Shown: positions 1 to 8,765 of the stretch, one piece after another
How the letters are laid out: every line of letters starts with the position of its first letter
Numbering within the stretch: position 1 is the first letter of the stretch
Source of the DNA: Pseudomonas profundi
GTDB taxonomy: Bacteria > Pseudomonadota > Gammaproteobacteria > Pseudomonadales > Pseudomonadaceae
DNA: 64,000 bases
Assembly: GCF_008638305.1 (NCBI RefSeq)
Contig: NZ_VTPZ01000011.1
Coordinates: 83,000-146,999, forward strand
Direction: 5' to 3'
Notes under the pieces: generated by a model
Seen by the model: only the letters and a program-made list of their open reading frames with translations
What the model was told of the DNA's origin: nothing
The model's database searches: none
Made by a program: the position numbers and the translations under genes

Positions 1-593
<593 letters not shown>

Positions 594-599
594 GTAATC

Positions 600-2636
600 A
601 TGGCCGAAGCTGAAGACGTAATCACCGACGCCGCGCGCTATGCCACGATTTTCACCCGCAACCTCTGGCGTCGGTATCGTCCCCCTCCTCCGGGTCCGGT
701 GCTGGTCACGCTGAACGACGTTGCCAGTCGCCTGGATCTGCTATGCACTGGCGTATTTGCCAATCGCTACCCGATCCGCGCTGCGCAGGCGGGAGCGCGT
801 TCAACGCTGCTGACGCTATTGTTCAGGCGTGATCCTGCGCCGCGGACCCGCGCTGCCATACCCGCAACGGACGGCTGCAGCATCTGGCTTCCGCGCGATG
901 CGGGCACGCCTGACATGGCGCTGGGATCATCCTGGTACCGAGTGCTTGCACTGCAACAGGCGATGCGCATTCAGCGCGGTAGCGCCACGCTCATCACGGC
1001 GAACATGAAACCGCTGGTACGCGATCTGTACCTGCTGCTCGAAGCCTCAAATGCTGACGAAGACCTAAGCCGACTGCTGCCCGGCATGCGCGGCGCGCTT
1101 GATATCGCCCGGCAGCAGGCTCTACAGAACCGACCTGAACTGGAACGGTTCTCTCCGCCACGCCAGAAACTCGAGGTATTCCTGCGTCGGCTGCTCGAGC
1201 GACCCTGTGGTGATCCGTCAGCGGATCTGCTCTGCGCCACTGCGGAGCAGTCCCTGCGGATGGCCACCAGTCTGGCGCCCGAGTTTGCCCCAGACGAACA
1301 ATCCGAACGGCTGCTGGGTCTGCATCCGCTTTACCCGGATTGCTGGACCGGTGCACTCAAGCCCGCCCCGGTATTCGATGAGAACAAGACAGGTCCCGCT
1401 GGCGCGACCGACGAGACGGACCATGAGCCTGCTGCCCCCCGCAGTGCCAGGCTGGAGCGTCGGCCGACGATACGCGAAGCCAAGGAAGATGAAGACGACG
1501 ATTCCGGCCCGGGTCCCTGGATGGTGCATCCTGAGGGAGGCCATGAGCATGCAGAGGATCCGATGGGCCTCAAACGCCCGGTTGATCTGGACGATGCTGC
1601 CAGCGCCGCGGAATACGGCGAGCTTGTCTCCGAGCTCCCGGAGGCCCGACTGATTTCCACCCCGGGCAGGCCCAAGGAGGTATTGCTGACTGATGATCCG
1701 CCGGAGGAGCGTGCACGACGCGTAGCGGGACGCAGTGATCCGCGCGGCAACCGGATTCGCTATCCGGAATGGGATTATCGTAGCAGCAGCTACCGCGATC
1801 CCGGTGCCACGGTGCGGCTGCTTGATGCGGTGGCCGGTCCACAGGAATGGGTCGACGAAACGCTGAGGAAGCATCGTCCGATGCTGAATTCCATTCGCCG
1901 CCACTTCGAGATGCTACGCGCAGAGCCGGTGCTGCTGCGCCGCAGGCAGGACGGCGACGATATCGATCTGGACGCCTATCTGGAGAACCACGCAGATTTT
2001 CGAGCCGGGCTTCCGCGCTCCGATGCACTCTATCAGACCCGCCGCGCCATCCGCCGGAACGTCGCGATCACCCTGCTGATCGACGTTAGCGGGTCGACTG
2101 ATGCCTGGGTCTCAGGCAACAGACGAATCATTGATGTGGAGCGTGAAGCCGTTCTGCTGGTATGCATGGCATTGGAGAGCCTGGGCGAGCCCTATTCTGT
2201 CCAGGCGTTTTCCGGTGAGGGCCCCGGTGGCGTTACCGTACGTGAACTGAAGCGTTTCGAGGAGCGCTACAGCAATGCGGTAGCCCTTCGCATTTCTGCT
2301 CTGGAACCGGAACATTACACCCGCGCCGGCGCAGCCCTGCGTCACGCTACCAGCGGCCTGATGCAGCAGGCCGCCGAGCACCGTTTGCTGATCCTGCTGT
2401 CCGACGGCAAACCTAACGACATTGATGATTACGAAGGGCAGTACGGCGTCGAAGATATGCGCCAGGCCGTCAACGAAGCATCCCTGCAAGGGATTTTCCC
2501 CTTCTGTCTGACCATCGACAGACAGGCCGCAGCCTATTTGCCCAAGGTCTTCGGTGCCCATCGCTATGCACTACTGCCTTCCCCTCAACGGCTACCCGCC
2601 GTACTGCTGGAATGGATCAGGCGATTGCTGATCTAG
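600..2636 (+). CDS. NorD/CbbO-like VWA-domain activator protein (paralog of norD)
   Basis: A 678-residue protein with a C-terminal von Willebrand A domain carrying a MIDAS motif (LLIDVSGSTDAW, about residue 494) and the NorD-like LILLSDGKPNDIDDYEG block. The middle is acidic and probably disordered. The family pairs with a MoxR ATPase (NorQ, CbbQ) to remodel or insert metal into a target enzyme in the cytoplasm. It is 66 residues longer than the NorD at 17249-19087 and diverges at the N terminus, so it may serve a different client. It starts 6 bp after the NorQ-like gene, so the two are surely co-transcribed. Confidence 0.87.
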   Translation: MAEAEDVITDAARYATIFTRNLWRRYRPPPPGPVLVTLNDVASRLDLLCTGVFANRYPIRAAQAGARSTLLTLLFRRDPAPRTRAAIPATDGCSIWLPRDAGTPDMALGSSWYRVLALQQAMRIQRGSATLITANMKPLVRDLYLLLEASNADEDLSRLLPGMRGALDIARQQALQNRPELERFSPPRQKLEVFLRRLLERPCGDPSADLLCATAEQSLRMATSLAPEFAPDEQSERLLGLHPLYPDCWTGALKPAPVFDENKTGPAGATDETDHEPAAPRSARLERRPTIREAKEDEDDDSGPGPWMVHPEGGHEHAEDPMGLKRPVDLDDAASAAEYGELVSELPEARLISTPGRPKEVLLTDDPPEERARRVAGRSDPRGNRIRYPEWDYRSSSYRDPGATVRLLDAVAGPQEWVDETLRKHRPMLNSIRRHFEMLRAEPVLLRRRQDGDDIDLDAYLENHADFRAGLPRSDALYQTRRAIRRNVAITLLIDVSGSTDAWVSGNRRIIDVEREAVLLVCMALESLGEPYSVQAFSGEGPGGVTVRELKRFEERYSNAVALRISALEPEHYTRAGAALRHATSGLMQQAAEHRLLILLSDGKPNDIDDYEGQYGVEDMRQAVNEASLQGIFPFCLTIDRQAAAYLPKVFGAHRYALLPSPQRLPAVLLEWIRRLLI

Positions 2637-2717
2637 AGCCCTGCACCCTCCAGGGCCAGGCGCGCGGTAGAAGCCATCGGTAGCCTCGGTTATCATCTAC
2701 CCATAAAGAGGCATGGC

Positions 2718-2731
2718 TTGATGCAAATCAA
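2718..2731 (+). promoter_or_regulatory. FNR/DNR box upstream of dnr
   Basis: TTGATGCAAATCAA is a perfect TTGAT-N4-ATCAA dyad. Its centre is about 48 bp before the dnr start codon, as expected for a class II FNR-type promoter with a very short leader. It suggests ANR control or DNR autoregulation of dnr. Confidence 0.85.
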
Positions 2732-2772
2732 CTGCTTACCCTCCCACGCACGTCCAAACGCGAATCCAGATC

Positions 2773-3459
2773 ATGCAACTGCCTGCGCAACATCATCATC
2801 GAGTCCTCCAGCATCCGATGCTGTCATCATTTCCGGCGGATGTTCAGGCGGAAATGCTGGCAGAGACCGTTTACCGGGAATACCCGGCCCAGGCCCTGAT
2901 TTTCCGCCAGGGTGATCCGGCCGACCGGTTTTTCCTGGTGCTGGAAGGTGCGGTAAAACTCTTCCGCATATCACCGGATGGTAAAGAAAAGGTGGTTGAG
3001 GTTATTCAGGCAGGCCACACCTTCGCGGAAGCCGTCATGTTCATGCAGCGCCCGGTGTATCCCGTCTGTGCCGAGACATTGCAGCCCGTACAGCTGGCAG
3101 GCTTCTCGAACAAACTCATGTTGCACAGTCTGGAAAGCAATCCACAGACCTGCCTGAGACTGCTCGGGCATCTGAGTGTGCGTCTGCACCAGCGTCTCGA
3201 TGAGCTGGAAAACCTGACACTGCAAAATGCCACGCAGCGCTTCGCGCTTTATCTGGTCAGCCAGATCAAGGACCGCTCCGAAGATACCGTGGAGCTGGAT
3301 CTTGGTCTGCCCAAAGGCTTGATCGCTGCGCGTCTTTCCATCAAGCCGGAAACCTTGTCGCGTGCCATGGCGACACTGCGCGATCTCGGACTGATCGGCA
3401 GCCAGGGCCGTCATATCCAGATTCCCAGCGTCAGCAAGCTGCTTGCCGAGTTCGCCTGA
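2773..3459 (+). CDS. dnr: DNR-type Crp/Fnr-family regulator
   Basis: A 228-residue protein with an N-terminal cyclic-nucleotide-binding fold (about residues 15-125), a long dimer helix and a C-terminal winged HTH whose recognition helix lies around SIKPETLSRAMATL. There is no N-terminal cysteine cluster, so it is not an FNR/ANR oxygen sensor. Length and context (between NorD and nos genes) fit DNR, which activates denitrification genes in response to NO through heme. The ATG at 2773 is chosen because the next upstream region carries the FNR box. Its likely targets in this window are the genes preceded by TTGAY-N4-RTCAA boxes. Confidence 0.87.
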   Translation: MQLPAQHHHRVLQHPMLSSFPADVQAEMLAETVYREYPAQALIFRQGDPADRFFLVLEGAVKLFRISPDGKEKVVEVIQAGHTFAEAVMFMQRPVYPVCAETLQPVQLAGFSNKLMLHSLESNPQTCLRLLGHLSVRLHQRLDELENLTLQNATQRFALYLVSQIKDRSEDTVELDLGLPKGLIAARLSIKPETLSRAMATLRDLGLIGSQGRHIQIPSVSKLLAEFA

Positions 3460-3484
3460 GAGTAATCAGCAGGAAGTCGCATCC

Positions 3485-3844
3485 ATGTTCAGGCAAATAT
3501 TATGGCGCACGCTGGCTTCAGTCAGTCTCGGGCTGGGTGCGCTGGGCATCGTATTGCCGGGGCTGCCTACGACGCCATTCCTGCTGGTTGCCGCCTGGGC
3601 TGGATCGCGGGGTTGGCCTGCCCTGGAAGCCCGCCTGTTAGCACATGAACGGTATGGTCCGTTGATCCGCGACTGGCGTAATGACCGCGCGGTACCGCGT
3701 AAAGCCAAATGGATGGCTTCGCTGCTGATGCTGAGCAGCGTAATCATGATCTGGTTGCTTCCTGCCCCTGATCTCGTCCGCTGGCTGCTGCCGGTGTTCC
3801 TGCTGTGTGTTGCCATCTGGCTCTGGACGCGCCCGGAAAGCTGA
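3485..3844 (+). CDS. DUF454 (YbaN-type) inner-membrane protein
   Basis: A 119-residue protein with the YbaN/DUF454 signature: an N-terminal hydrophobic segment ending LGIVLPGLPTTPFLL, then a short amphipathic region with RDWRN, and two more hydrophobic segments at the C terminus. The start at 3485 is chosen over an upstream start overlapping dnr because AGGAAG lies 9 bp before it. It follows dnr by 25 bp and probably shares its transcript. Its biochemical role is not established; the family is common near denitrification and respiratory genes in pseudomonads. Confidence 0.8.
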   Translation: MFRQILWRTLASVSLGLGALGIVLPGLPTTPFLLVAAWAGSRGWPALEARLLAHERYGPLIRDWRNDRAVPRKAKWMASLLMLSSVIMIWLLPAPDLVRWLLPVFLLCVAIWLWTRPES

Positions 3845-3857
3845 AGCCTGGGGGGGG

Positions 3858-3874
3858 CCGGGCGCGCTGCCCGG
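3858..3874 (+). terminator. Possible terminator hairpin after dnr-DUF454
   Basis: A GC-rich hairpin, CCGGGC-GCGCT-GCCCGG, lies 14 bp past the DUF454 stop. It is followed by GTTCTC and not a clean T run, so termination is only plausible. Confidence 0.4.
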
Positions 3875-3985
3875 GTTCTCAATACCCTGATGGTTAAAGC
3901 TACCTTGTTTCGAGGTAGTACATTCGACCCGCCATATTAAATCCGCTTTTAAATCAGCTGCTTACCCTCCGGCACGAAGCTTGCT

Positions 3986-3999
3986 TTGACATAGATCAA
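3986..3999 (+). promoter_or_regulatory. FNR/DNR box upstream of dnrO-like gene
   Basis: TTGACATAGATCAA matches TTGAY-N4-RTCAA on both halves. It lies 45 bp before the ATG at 4044, with GGAG of the ribosome-binding site at 4031-4034. Confidence 0.85.
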
Positions 4000-4043
4000 G
4001 AAACGAAAAACTTCGTTCACGTTCAATCCAGGAGTACATCAAC

Positions 4044-4547
4044 ATGCCCAGCAAGACTTCTGCCTTATGCCTGGCAATCACCCTTGCGGTATTACCGATC
4101 GGCGTTGCCCATGCCGAAAGCCATTCCCATGCTCACGGCCACGAAGCGCACCAGACACATGAAATGGGCGAGCACACACTGCGGCTGAACAACGGCAGCC
4201 AGTGGGAGACCGATGCCCCACTGCGTAAGGCAATGGGCATCCTGAGGCAAGACATTCACCCGTTAATGCCGGAGATTCACAATGACCGACTTTCTGACGA
4301 CGGCTATGAAGCACTCGCCCAACAGGTGAATGACCAGGTGAAATACATGATCGAGAATTGCGAACTGGAAGCCGAAGCCGATGCCCAGTTACATCTCATC
4401 ATTGCCGAGTTGATGGCCGGCGCCAACGCTCTGCAGGGAGAGGCCGAGGATCAGGCGCGGCGCGACGGAGCAATCCGCGTGGTGGGGGCGTTGAACAGTT
4501 ACGCCGCTTACTTCAACGATGCCAGTTTCAAGAAGCTCGGTCACTGA
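4044..4547 (+). CDS. Periplasmic His-rich DnrO-like protein
   Basis: A 167-residue protein with a clear signal peptide (cleavage near AHA-ES, residue 24) followed by a histidine-rich segment (HSHAHGHEAHQTHEMGEH). The remaining helical domain has conserved-looking DAPLRKAMGILRQ, IHNDRLSDDGYEALA and QLHLIIAELMAGA blocks. These resemble proteins annotated DnrO in other denitrifiers, a recollection I could not check. The His stretch suggests metal (Cu, Ni or Zn) binding in the periplasm. It has its own DNR box and faces the nos cluster, so a role in copper handling or NO response is an inference. Confidence 0.65.
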   Translation: MPSKTSALCLAITLAVLPIGVAHAESHSHAHGHEAHQTHEMGEHTLRLNNGSQWETDAPLRKAMGILRQDIHPLMPEIHNDRLSDDGYEALAQQVNDQVKYMIENCELEAEADAQLHLIIAELMAGANALQGEAEDQARRDGAIRVVGALNSYAAYFNDASFKKLGH

Positions 4548-4622
4548 GCCGCGGTTCGGCTGCCACGGTATACGCATGGATTGGCACGCACTGGCTTACC
4601 GGTCCATCCGTGGGTCGACCTT

Positions 4623-5014
4623 GGCGTAGCGCAGGCGCACTACACCCCCAGGGTTGGCGTTCAGATCACGGCTCCGAAGATTGGGCTTCCTGGGGTGGGG
4701 CTTCCTGGGGTTGGCGTGCGGCTCGGCCTGCGTTCGGAGTCGCCTGGCGGGTTTGGTGTTGCTGCGGACCCGGCGTAGCGCAGGCGCACTACACCCCCAG
4801 GGTTGGCGTTCAGATCACGGCTCCGAGGATTGGGCTTCCTGGGGTGGGGCTTCCTGGGGTTGGTGTGCGGCTCGGCCTGCGTTCGGAGTCGCCTGGCGGG
4901 TTTGGTGTTGCTGCGGACCCGGCGTAGCGCAGGCGCACTACACCCCCAGGGTTGGCGTTCAGATCACGGCTCCGAGGATTGGGCTTCCTGGGGTGGGGCT
5001 TCCTGGGGTTGGTG
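4623..5014. repeat. 149-bp tandem repeat, about 2.6 copies
   Basis: Units begin at 4623, 4772 and 4921, exactly 149 bp apart. Copies 1 and 2 are nearly identical, and copy 3 diverges after about 5014. Each unit opens with a REP-like palindrome (GTAGCGC/GCACTAC arms) and holds an internal direct repeat of CTTCCTGGGGT. The period is not a multiple of three, so the overlapping open frames (4358-5409) are not coding. The array fills the gap between the convergent dnrO-like gene and nosL. Confidence 0.9.
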
Positions 5015-5056
5015 AGCGCCTGCTCGCCGACGGGGTTGATGTGGAATGCGGAACCT

Positions 5057-5083
5057 GGCGTAACGCAGGCGCGCTACACCCGC
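5057..5083. repeat. REP-like palindrome, solitary copy
   Basis: A further copy of the palindromic head of the 149-bp unit, with arms that pair as GTAACGC and GCGCTAC around AGGC. It lies 9 bp past the nosL stop codon. The same sequence in inverse orientation occurs at 22561-22586. Confidence 0.7.
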
Positions 5084-5091
5084 GGGTTGCA

Positions 5092-5628
5092 TCAATGCAT
5101 GGATTGCCCGTGCTGGGTAGAGGCGGCCTGCTGCAATACGTCCTGATCGATATCCTCAAAGCGCAACACTCGCCCGTCGTGCTTTTCGGCCATGGCCTGC
5201 GCTGCGGACTCATCGGCGAAACTCGCCAGCGTCGCGCCCATAGCACCTTGCAATGGAATATCGATTACGTAGTAAGCCTGCTTCGCGTCAATCAGATGTG
5301 CGTCGTCGGGCGCGCTCCACTCGCTCTGCCCCATATCGTGCACAAACAACGAAACGTCACTGATACGATTTTCCGGCTGCAGCCACCAACCGAGCATTTC
5401 TGCGGTTGAGCAGAATTTGCGTACGCCTTCGTTGCCGACGCTCTGTCCTTTCGGGCCTTCAAATTCGCTGATCACCATTCCGCAAACGTGGCATGAGTCT
5501 TCCTCATGGAAGGCCACCGGCTCACGTGTTACTTCGTCTTCCTCCTGCTTGCCACAGGCCAACAGGCCCAGACTCAGCATGGCGATTGCAGCCAGGCGGG
5601 CGCTGCGTCCGTGAAGATAGTTCATCAT
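5092..5628 (-). CDS. nosL: NosL copper-binding lipoprotein
   Basis: A 178-residue protein with a lipoprotein signal (lipobox LGLLAC, Cys about residue 25) and the NosL hallmark CHVCGM, then the EGPKGQ and WSAPDDAHLID blocks of the family. NosL is an outer-membrane-anchored copper chaperone that supplies Cu(I) for the CuZ centre of N2O reductase. It is the last gene of the nosRZDFYL cluster, 16 bp after nosY. Its stop codon lies within 10 bp of a REP-like palindrome that may end or stabilise the transcript. Confidence 0.93.
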   Translation of the reverse strand: MMNYLHGRSARLAAIAMLSLGLLACGKQEEDEVTREPVAFHEEDSCHVCGMVISEFEGPKGQSVGNEGVRKFCSTAEMLGWWLQPENRISDVSLFVHDMGQSEWSAPDDAHLIDAKQAYYVIDIPLQGAMGATLASFADESAAQAMAEKHDGRVLRFEDIDQDVLQQAASTQHGQSMH

Positions 5629-5644
5629 TCAAAAGTCCTTAGGG

Positions 5645-6475
5645 TCACACGACCCGGCGACGGAACAACCAATACGCCAGTAGCAGCGAAATACTTACCC
5701 ACACAACCAGACATGCCCATAACAGCCAGCCCGAAACAGGCAGATCGTCACCCAAAGTCAGTACGCCGACTGCACTGCTGCCGACGTCAAAGCCAGACAG
5801 GTTGATCAGGCGGTAGATATCGGTTGGGTTGAACAGGAGCAGCCAGGGAAGCAGGTCCGGGTTGAACTTGCCCTCGCTGATAACCAGTACAGCCAGCAGC
5901 GCCAGATCGAATACCAGTACGAACAGGAACCACAACCCGAGCGCCAGACCGGCGGCTGTGGATTTTTCGCGGGCCAGGCTGCTCAGCACATAGGCCAGCG
6001 CCAGAAACACCCATCCCAGCAGGGTAGATGAAATCATGAACCGTCCGAATGCCCATATCAGCAGACTCAACTCGACATCTTCGACCAGGGCTGCAATGGC
6101 CAGCGCAGCGCATCCAAAGCCAATCAACGTGGCCAACGCCAGAATCAGCCCATGACCAAAGAACTTGCCCAGCAGTATCTGTCCGCGGCCAAGTGGATAG
6201 GTCAACAGCAACATCAGGGTCCCCCCTTCCTCTTCGCCGACAATCGCGTCATAGGCGAGCATCAAGGCGATCAGCGGCATGAGGAACGTCGCGAGACTGG
6301 CGAGACTGGCGATGGTAGCCGGGATGGAAGTAAAGCCTACCTGGCCGGAGGCGGCGGCGCCAAACCAGGCAATGCCGACGGCCAGCAGCGCGAATACAAG
6401 ACTGATCGCCAGCAGCCAGCGATTGCGCAGGCCATCGCTTAATTCCTTGCGCGCAATATTCCAGATCTGGTTCAT
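5645..6475 (-). CDS. nosY: NosY ABC-transporter permease
   Basis: A 276-residue membrane protein with about six hydrophobic segments and an N-terminal elbow helix ([19 protein letters not shown]) typical of ABC-2 permeases. With NosF and periplasmic NosD it forms the NosDFY machine that provides sulfur or helps load copper for CuZ assembly. Its start overlaps the nosF stop by 4 bp. Confidence 0.93.
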   Translation of the reverse strand: MNQIWNIARKELSDGLRNRWLLAISLVFALLAVGIAWFGAAASGQVGFTSIPATIASLASLATFLMPLIALMLAYDAIVGEEEGGTLMLLLTYPLGRGQILLGKFFGHGLILALATLIGFGCAALAIAALVEDVELSLLIWAFGRFMISSTLLGWVFLALAYVLSSLAREKSTAAGLALGLWFLFVLVFDLALLAVLVISEGKFNPDLLPWLLLFNPTDIYRLINLSGFDVGSSAVGVLTLGDDLPVSGWLLWACLVVWVSISLLLAYWLFRRRVV

Positions 6476-7383
6476 GCCGGCACCCCGTTTGCCTTGTCCA
6501 TGTAGTGGCGGTAAAGATCGGTAAGCGATGGCTGGTGAATTTCAATGTCGGTCAGTTTTTCCCCTGCAAGCAGTTGCCGGAGCAGATCGAGCTTCTGATC
6601 GCCACGCGCCACGACTTCGATACCGTCGCTGCCAAGCGGCGTAGCGCCATGCCCTGCCGCGTTCCAGCGCTGCATCCAGGATTCCCGGTCGACTACGCCG
6701 CTGACGCGGATCCGCTCAGGCAACGCAGCCTCGTGACGCAAACTGGTCAGCGTGCCCACCGCCTGCAGGCGCCCACCAGCCAGAATCGCGCCGCGGTCGA
6801 TATGCCGCTCAACGCCCGGCAATACGTGTGAACACAGGATGACGCTGCAGCCTTGCTGGCGGAGACCGTCAATCAGGCTATACAGGTCTTCAGTGGCGAC
6901 CGGATCCAGGCCTACGGTGGGTTCATCCAGCAGCAGCAGGCGGGGCTCGCCGAGCAAGGCCTGTGCCAGGCCGAGTCGTTGGCGCATGCCTTTGGAGTAG
7001 GTCCGCACGCGGCGGTCCGCTGCATGGCTCAGCCCGACCTGCTCCAGCAACTGGTCTGTCTGACCGGGTGCGGCATCTTTCAAACGCGCAAAATGACGCA
7101 GCGTTTCGCGGCCGCTGAGTTGCCCGTAGAAGGTCACGTTCTCGGGAAGATAGCCCAGGGTGCGGCGCACCTGCGGATCGTTCGGCTCGCGGCCAAGCAC
7201 GCGCACCTGCCCTTCAGTGGCGTTGAGCAGGCCGAGTATCAGTTTCATGGTGGTGGTCTTGCCTGCACCGTTGTGCCCAAACAAACCAAGGACTTCGCCT
7301 TCGCCCAGCGTGAGGTTCAACCGCTCGAGCACGGTCATGGTGCCATAGCGCTGCGTGAGATTCTGGATTTCAACTGCATTCAT
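6472..7383 (-). CDS. nosF: NosF ABC-transporter ATPase
   Basis: A 303-residue protein with Walker [10 protein letters not shown] (residues 36-44), signature [15 protein letters not shown] and Walker [10 protein letters not shown], followed by a C-terminal extension of about 90 residues. It powers the NosDFY complex at the inner membrane. It overlaps nosD by 4 bp upstream and nosY by 4 bp downstream, consistent with translational coupling. Confidence 0.94.
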   Translation of the reverse strand: MNAVEIQNLTQRYGTMTVLERLNLTLGEGEVLGLFGHNGAGKTTTMKLILGLLNATEGQVRVLGREPNDPQVRRTLGYLPENVTFYGQLSGRETLRHFARLKDAAPGQTDQLLEQVGLSHAADRRVRTYSKGMRQRLGLAQALLGEPRLLLLDEPTVGLDPVATEDLYSLIDGLRQQGCSVILCSHVLPGVERHIDRGAILAGGRLQAVGTLTSLRHEAALPERIRVSGVVDRESWMQRWNAAGHGATPLGSDGIEVVARGDQKLDLLRQLLAGEKLTDIEIHQPSLTDLYRHYMDKANGVPA

Positions 7384-8684
7384 CGGGTGGTTTCCTGAGC
7401 GAGAGCCGGACTGTCCGCCGGTAGCTTCATTAGCGGATGGCTATCCTGCACGCCGGGCGATTTGGTTACCGGGAAAACACGTTGCACCCAGCGCAACAGT
7501 TCAATGGCCGGGCTGTTCATCAGCAAGCGCACCTGCGGATAAAGCCAGAGCAGGCGGTCGATGTTGTCGTTCGGCTCATAGGCCACATCGCCCAGCCCGT
7601 CATTATCGCGGTCCCACCCCAGGTAATCGCTCCAGTAGTTGCCCTGGCCATCGACCGACCATTCCTGGGTGCGGGTCGCCACGTATTTCACTTGCTGCTG
7701 GTTGGCCACAAAGGCGTTGCGGCTGATCTTGTTGTCTTCAGATCCAGCCGTAAGATGTATTCCTAACCCGCTGTTTTCGAAGTGGTTGTTTTCTATGGTA
7801 TTGAACAGTGAATTATAGATGAACAACGCCTTGCCTTCCGCACCCGAGATCATGCTGTCGCCCGTGTCTCCCTGATGAGCATCGGACACAAAGTTACCGC
7901 TTATCGTCGAGTAGGTGATGTAGTTCATCAGAATGCCGTAGTTCTGATCATGCTCGGAGCGGTTCCCGGTAACTGTCAGCTGACGGCTCTGCATCAATGC
8001 GTAGCCGGTCCGGGTGTTACGCGTGATATTGCCGATGACAGTGTTGTCATGGGAAAACATGTAGTGCACGCCGTAGCGCAGGTCTTCGAGCGTGTTGCCC
8101 TCGATCTGGTTGCCGTTGGAGTTGCCGATGTACACGCCGTCACGTGTGTGACGTACATGGTTGTCGATAATTCGGGTGCCCTTGGTACTGAATAGATGGA
8201 TACCGTTGCCGCGGTTTTGCGAGCGCATACTCTGGTCGCCCTGGATATCGTTGCCGACCACGCTCACATCACTGGCCTGATCGATCCAGATTCCGAAACC
8301 TGGTCCGCGCAGGCGATTGCCTCGCAGAGTCGCCCGATCGGCCTCCGGATGCAAAAAAATGCCAGCATCCAGCTCGGTCAGGTTCTGTCCCCAGTCCGAG
8401 AGCGTGCAGTTTTCAAGGGTCACGTCGGGCGTCTTTATCTCAACGACATGACCTGTACCCTGCCCATTCAATATTGCGCCGTCTTCGCAGCGCAGGTGGA
8501 TTGGCTGATCGATGAGAAACTGGCCCTGATATTCCCCTGCAGGAAGGGACCAGCGGTTGTCACTGTCGGCGGACAGTGGCAAGTCGGTAATACTCTGAGG
8601 AGCCGCCTGGGCCACTCCGGAAAAATACAGTAATGCACATAGGGCACTGAGGCGCGTAACCACTCTCGCCGGTTTTTTCGGCAC
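7380..8684 (-). CDS. nosD: NosD periplasmic beta-helix protein
   Basis: A 434-residue protein with a signal peptide (cleavage near AQA-AP, residue 28) and repeated right-handed beta-helix rungs (GNxI, NxxxGI, GNTxEDL patterns) typical of CASH-domain proteins. NosD is the periplasmic partner of NosFY in CuZ maturation of N2O reductase. It starts 81 bp after the nosZ stop, with a terminator-like hairpin in the gap, so expression is likely lower than that of nosZ. Confidence 0.93.
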   Translation of the reverse strand: MPKKPARVVTRLSALCALLYFSGVAQAAPQSITDLPLSADSDNRWSLPAGEYQGQFLIDQPIHLRCEDGAILNGQGTGHVVEIKTPDVTLENCTLSDWGQNLTELDAGIFLHPEADRATLRGNRLRGPGFGIWIDQASDVSVVGNDIQGDQSMRSQNRGNGIHLFSTKGTRIIDNHVRHTRDGVYIGNSNGNQIEGNTLEDLRYGVHYMFSHDNTVIGNITRNTRTGYALMQSRQLTVTGNRSEHDQNYGILMNYITYSTISGNFVSDAHQGDTGDSMISGAEGKALFIYNSLFNTIENNHFENSGLGIHLTAGSEDNKISRNAFVANQQQVKYVATRTQEWSVDGQGNYWSDYLGWDRDNDGLGDVAYEPNDNIDRLLWLYPQVRLLMNSPAIELLRWVQRVFPVTKSPGVQDSHPLMKLPADSPALAQETTR

Positions 8685-8710
8685 TGCTGTTACCTTCTTC
8701 GGATGCCATC

Positions 8711-8739
8711 GAAAAACAGCCCGGCGGATCGCCGGGCTG
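8711..8739 (-). terminator. Terminator or attenuator hairpin between nosZ and nosD
   Basis: Arms CAGCCCGGCG (8717-8726) and CGCCGGGCTG (8730-8739) pair perfectly over a 3-nt loop. On the minus strand the hairpin is followed by TTTTTC. It can partly end nosZ transcripts or protect their 3' ends before nosDFYL. Confidence 0.75.
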
Positions 8740-8765
8740 CTGAGTCGTGCTGATAACTACGGCTA

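Noticed and set aside
4358..5409. Several overlapping open frames (189, 251, 70 and 65 codons) over the 149-bp repeats
   Set aside because: The repeat period is not a multiple of three, so the frames shift from unit to unit. They have no ribosome-binding sites, and their translation is repeated low-complexity Gly/Trp/Arg text.
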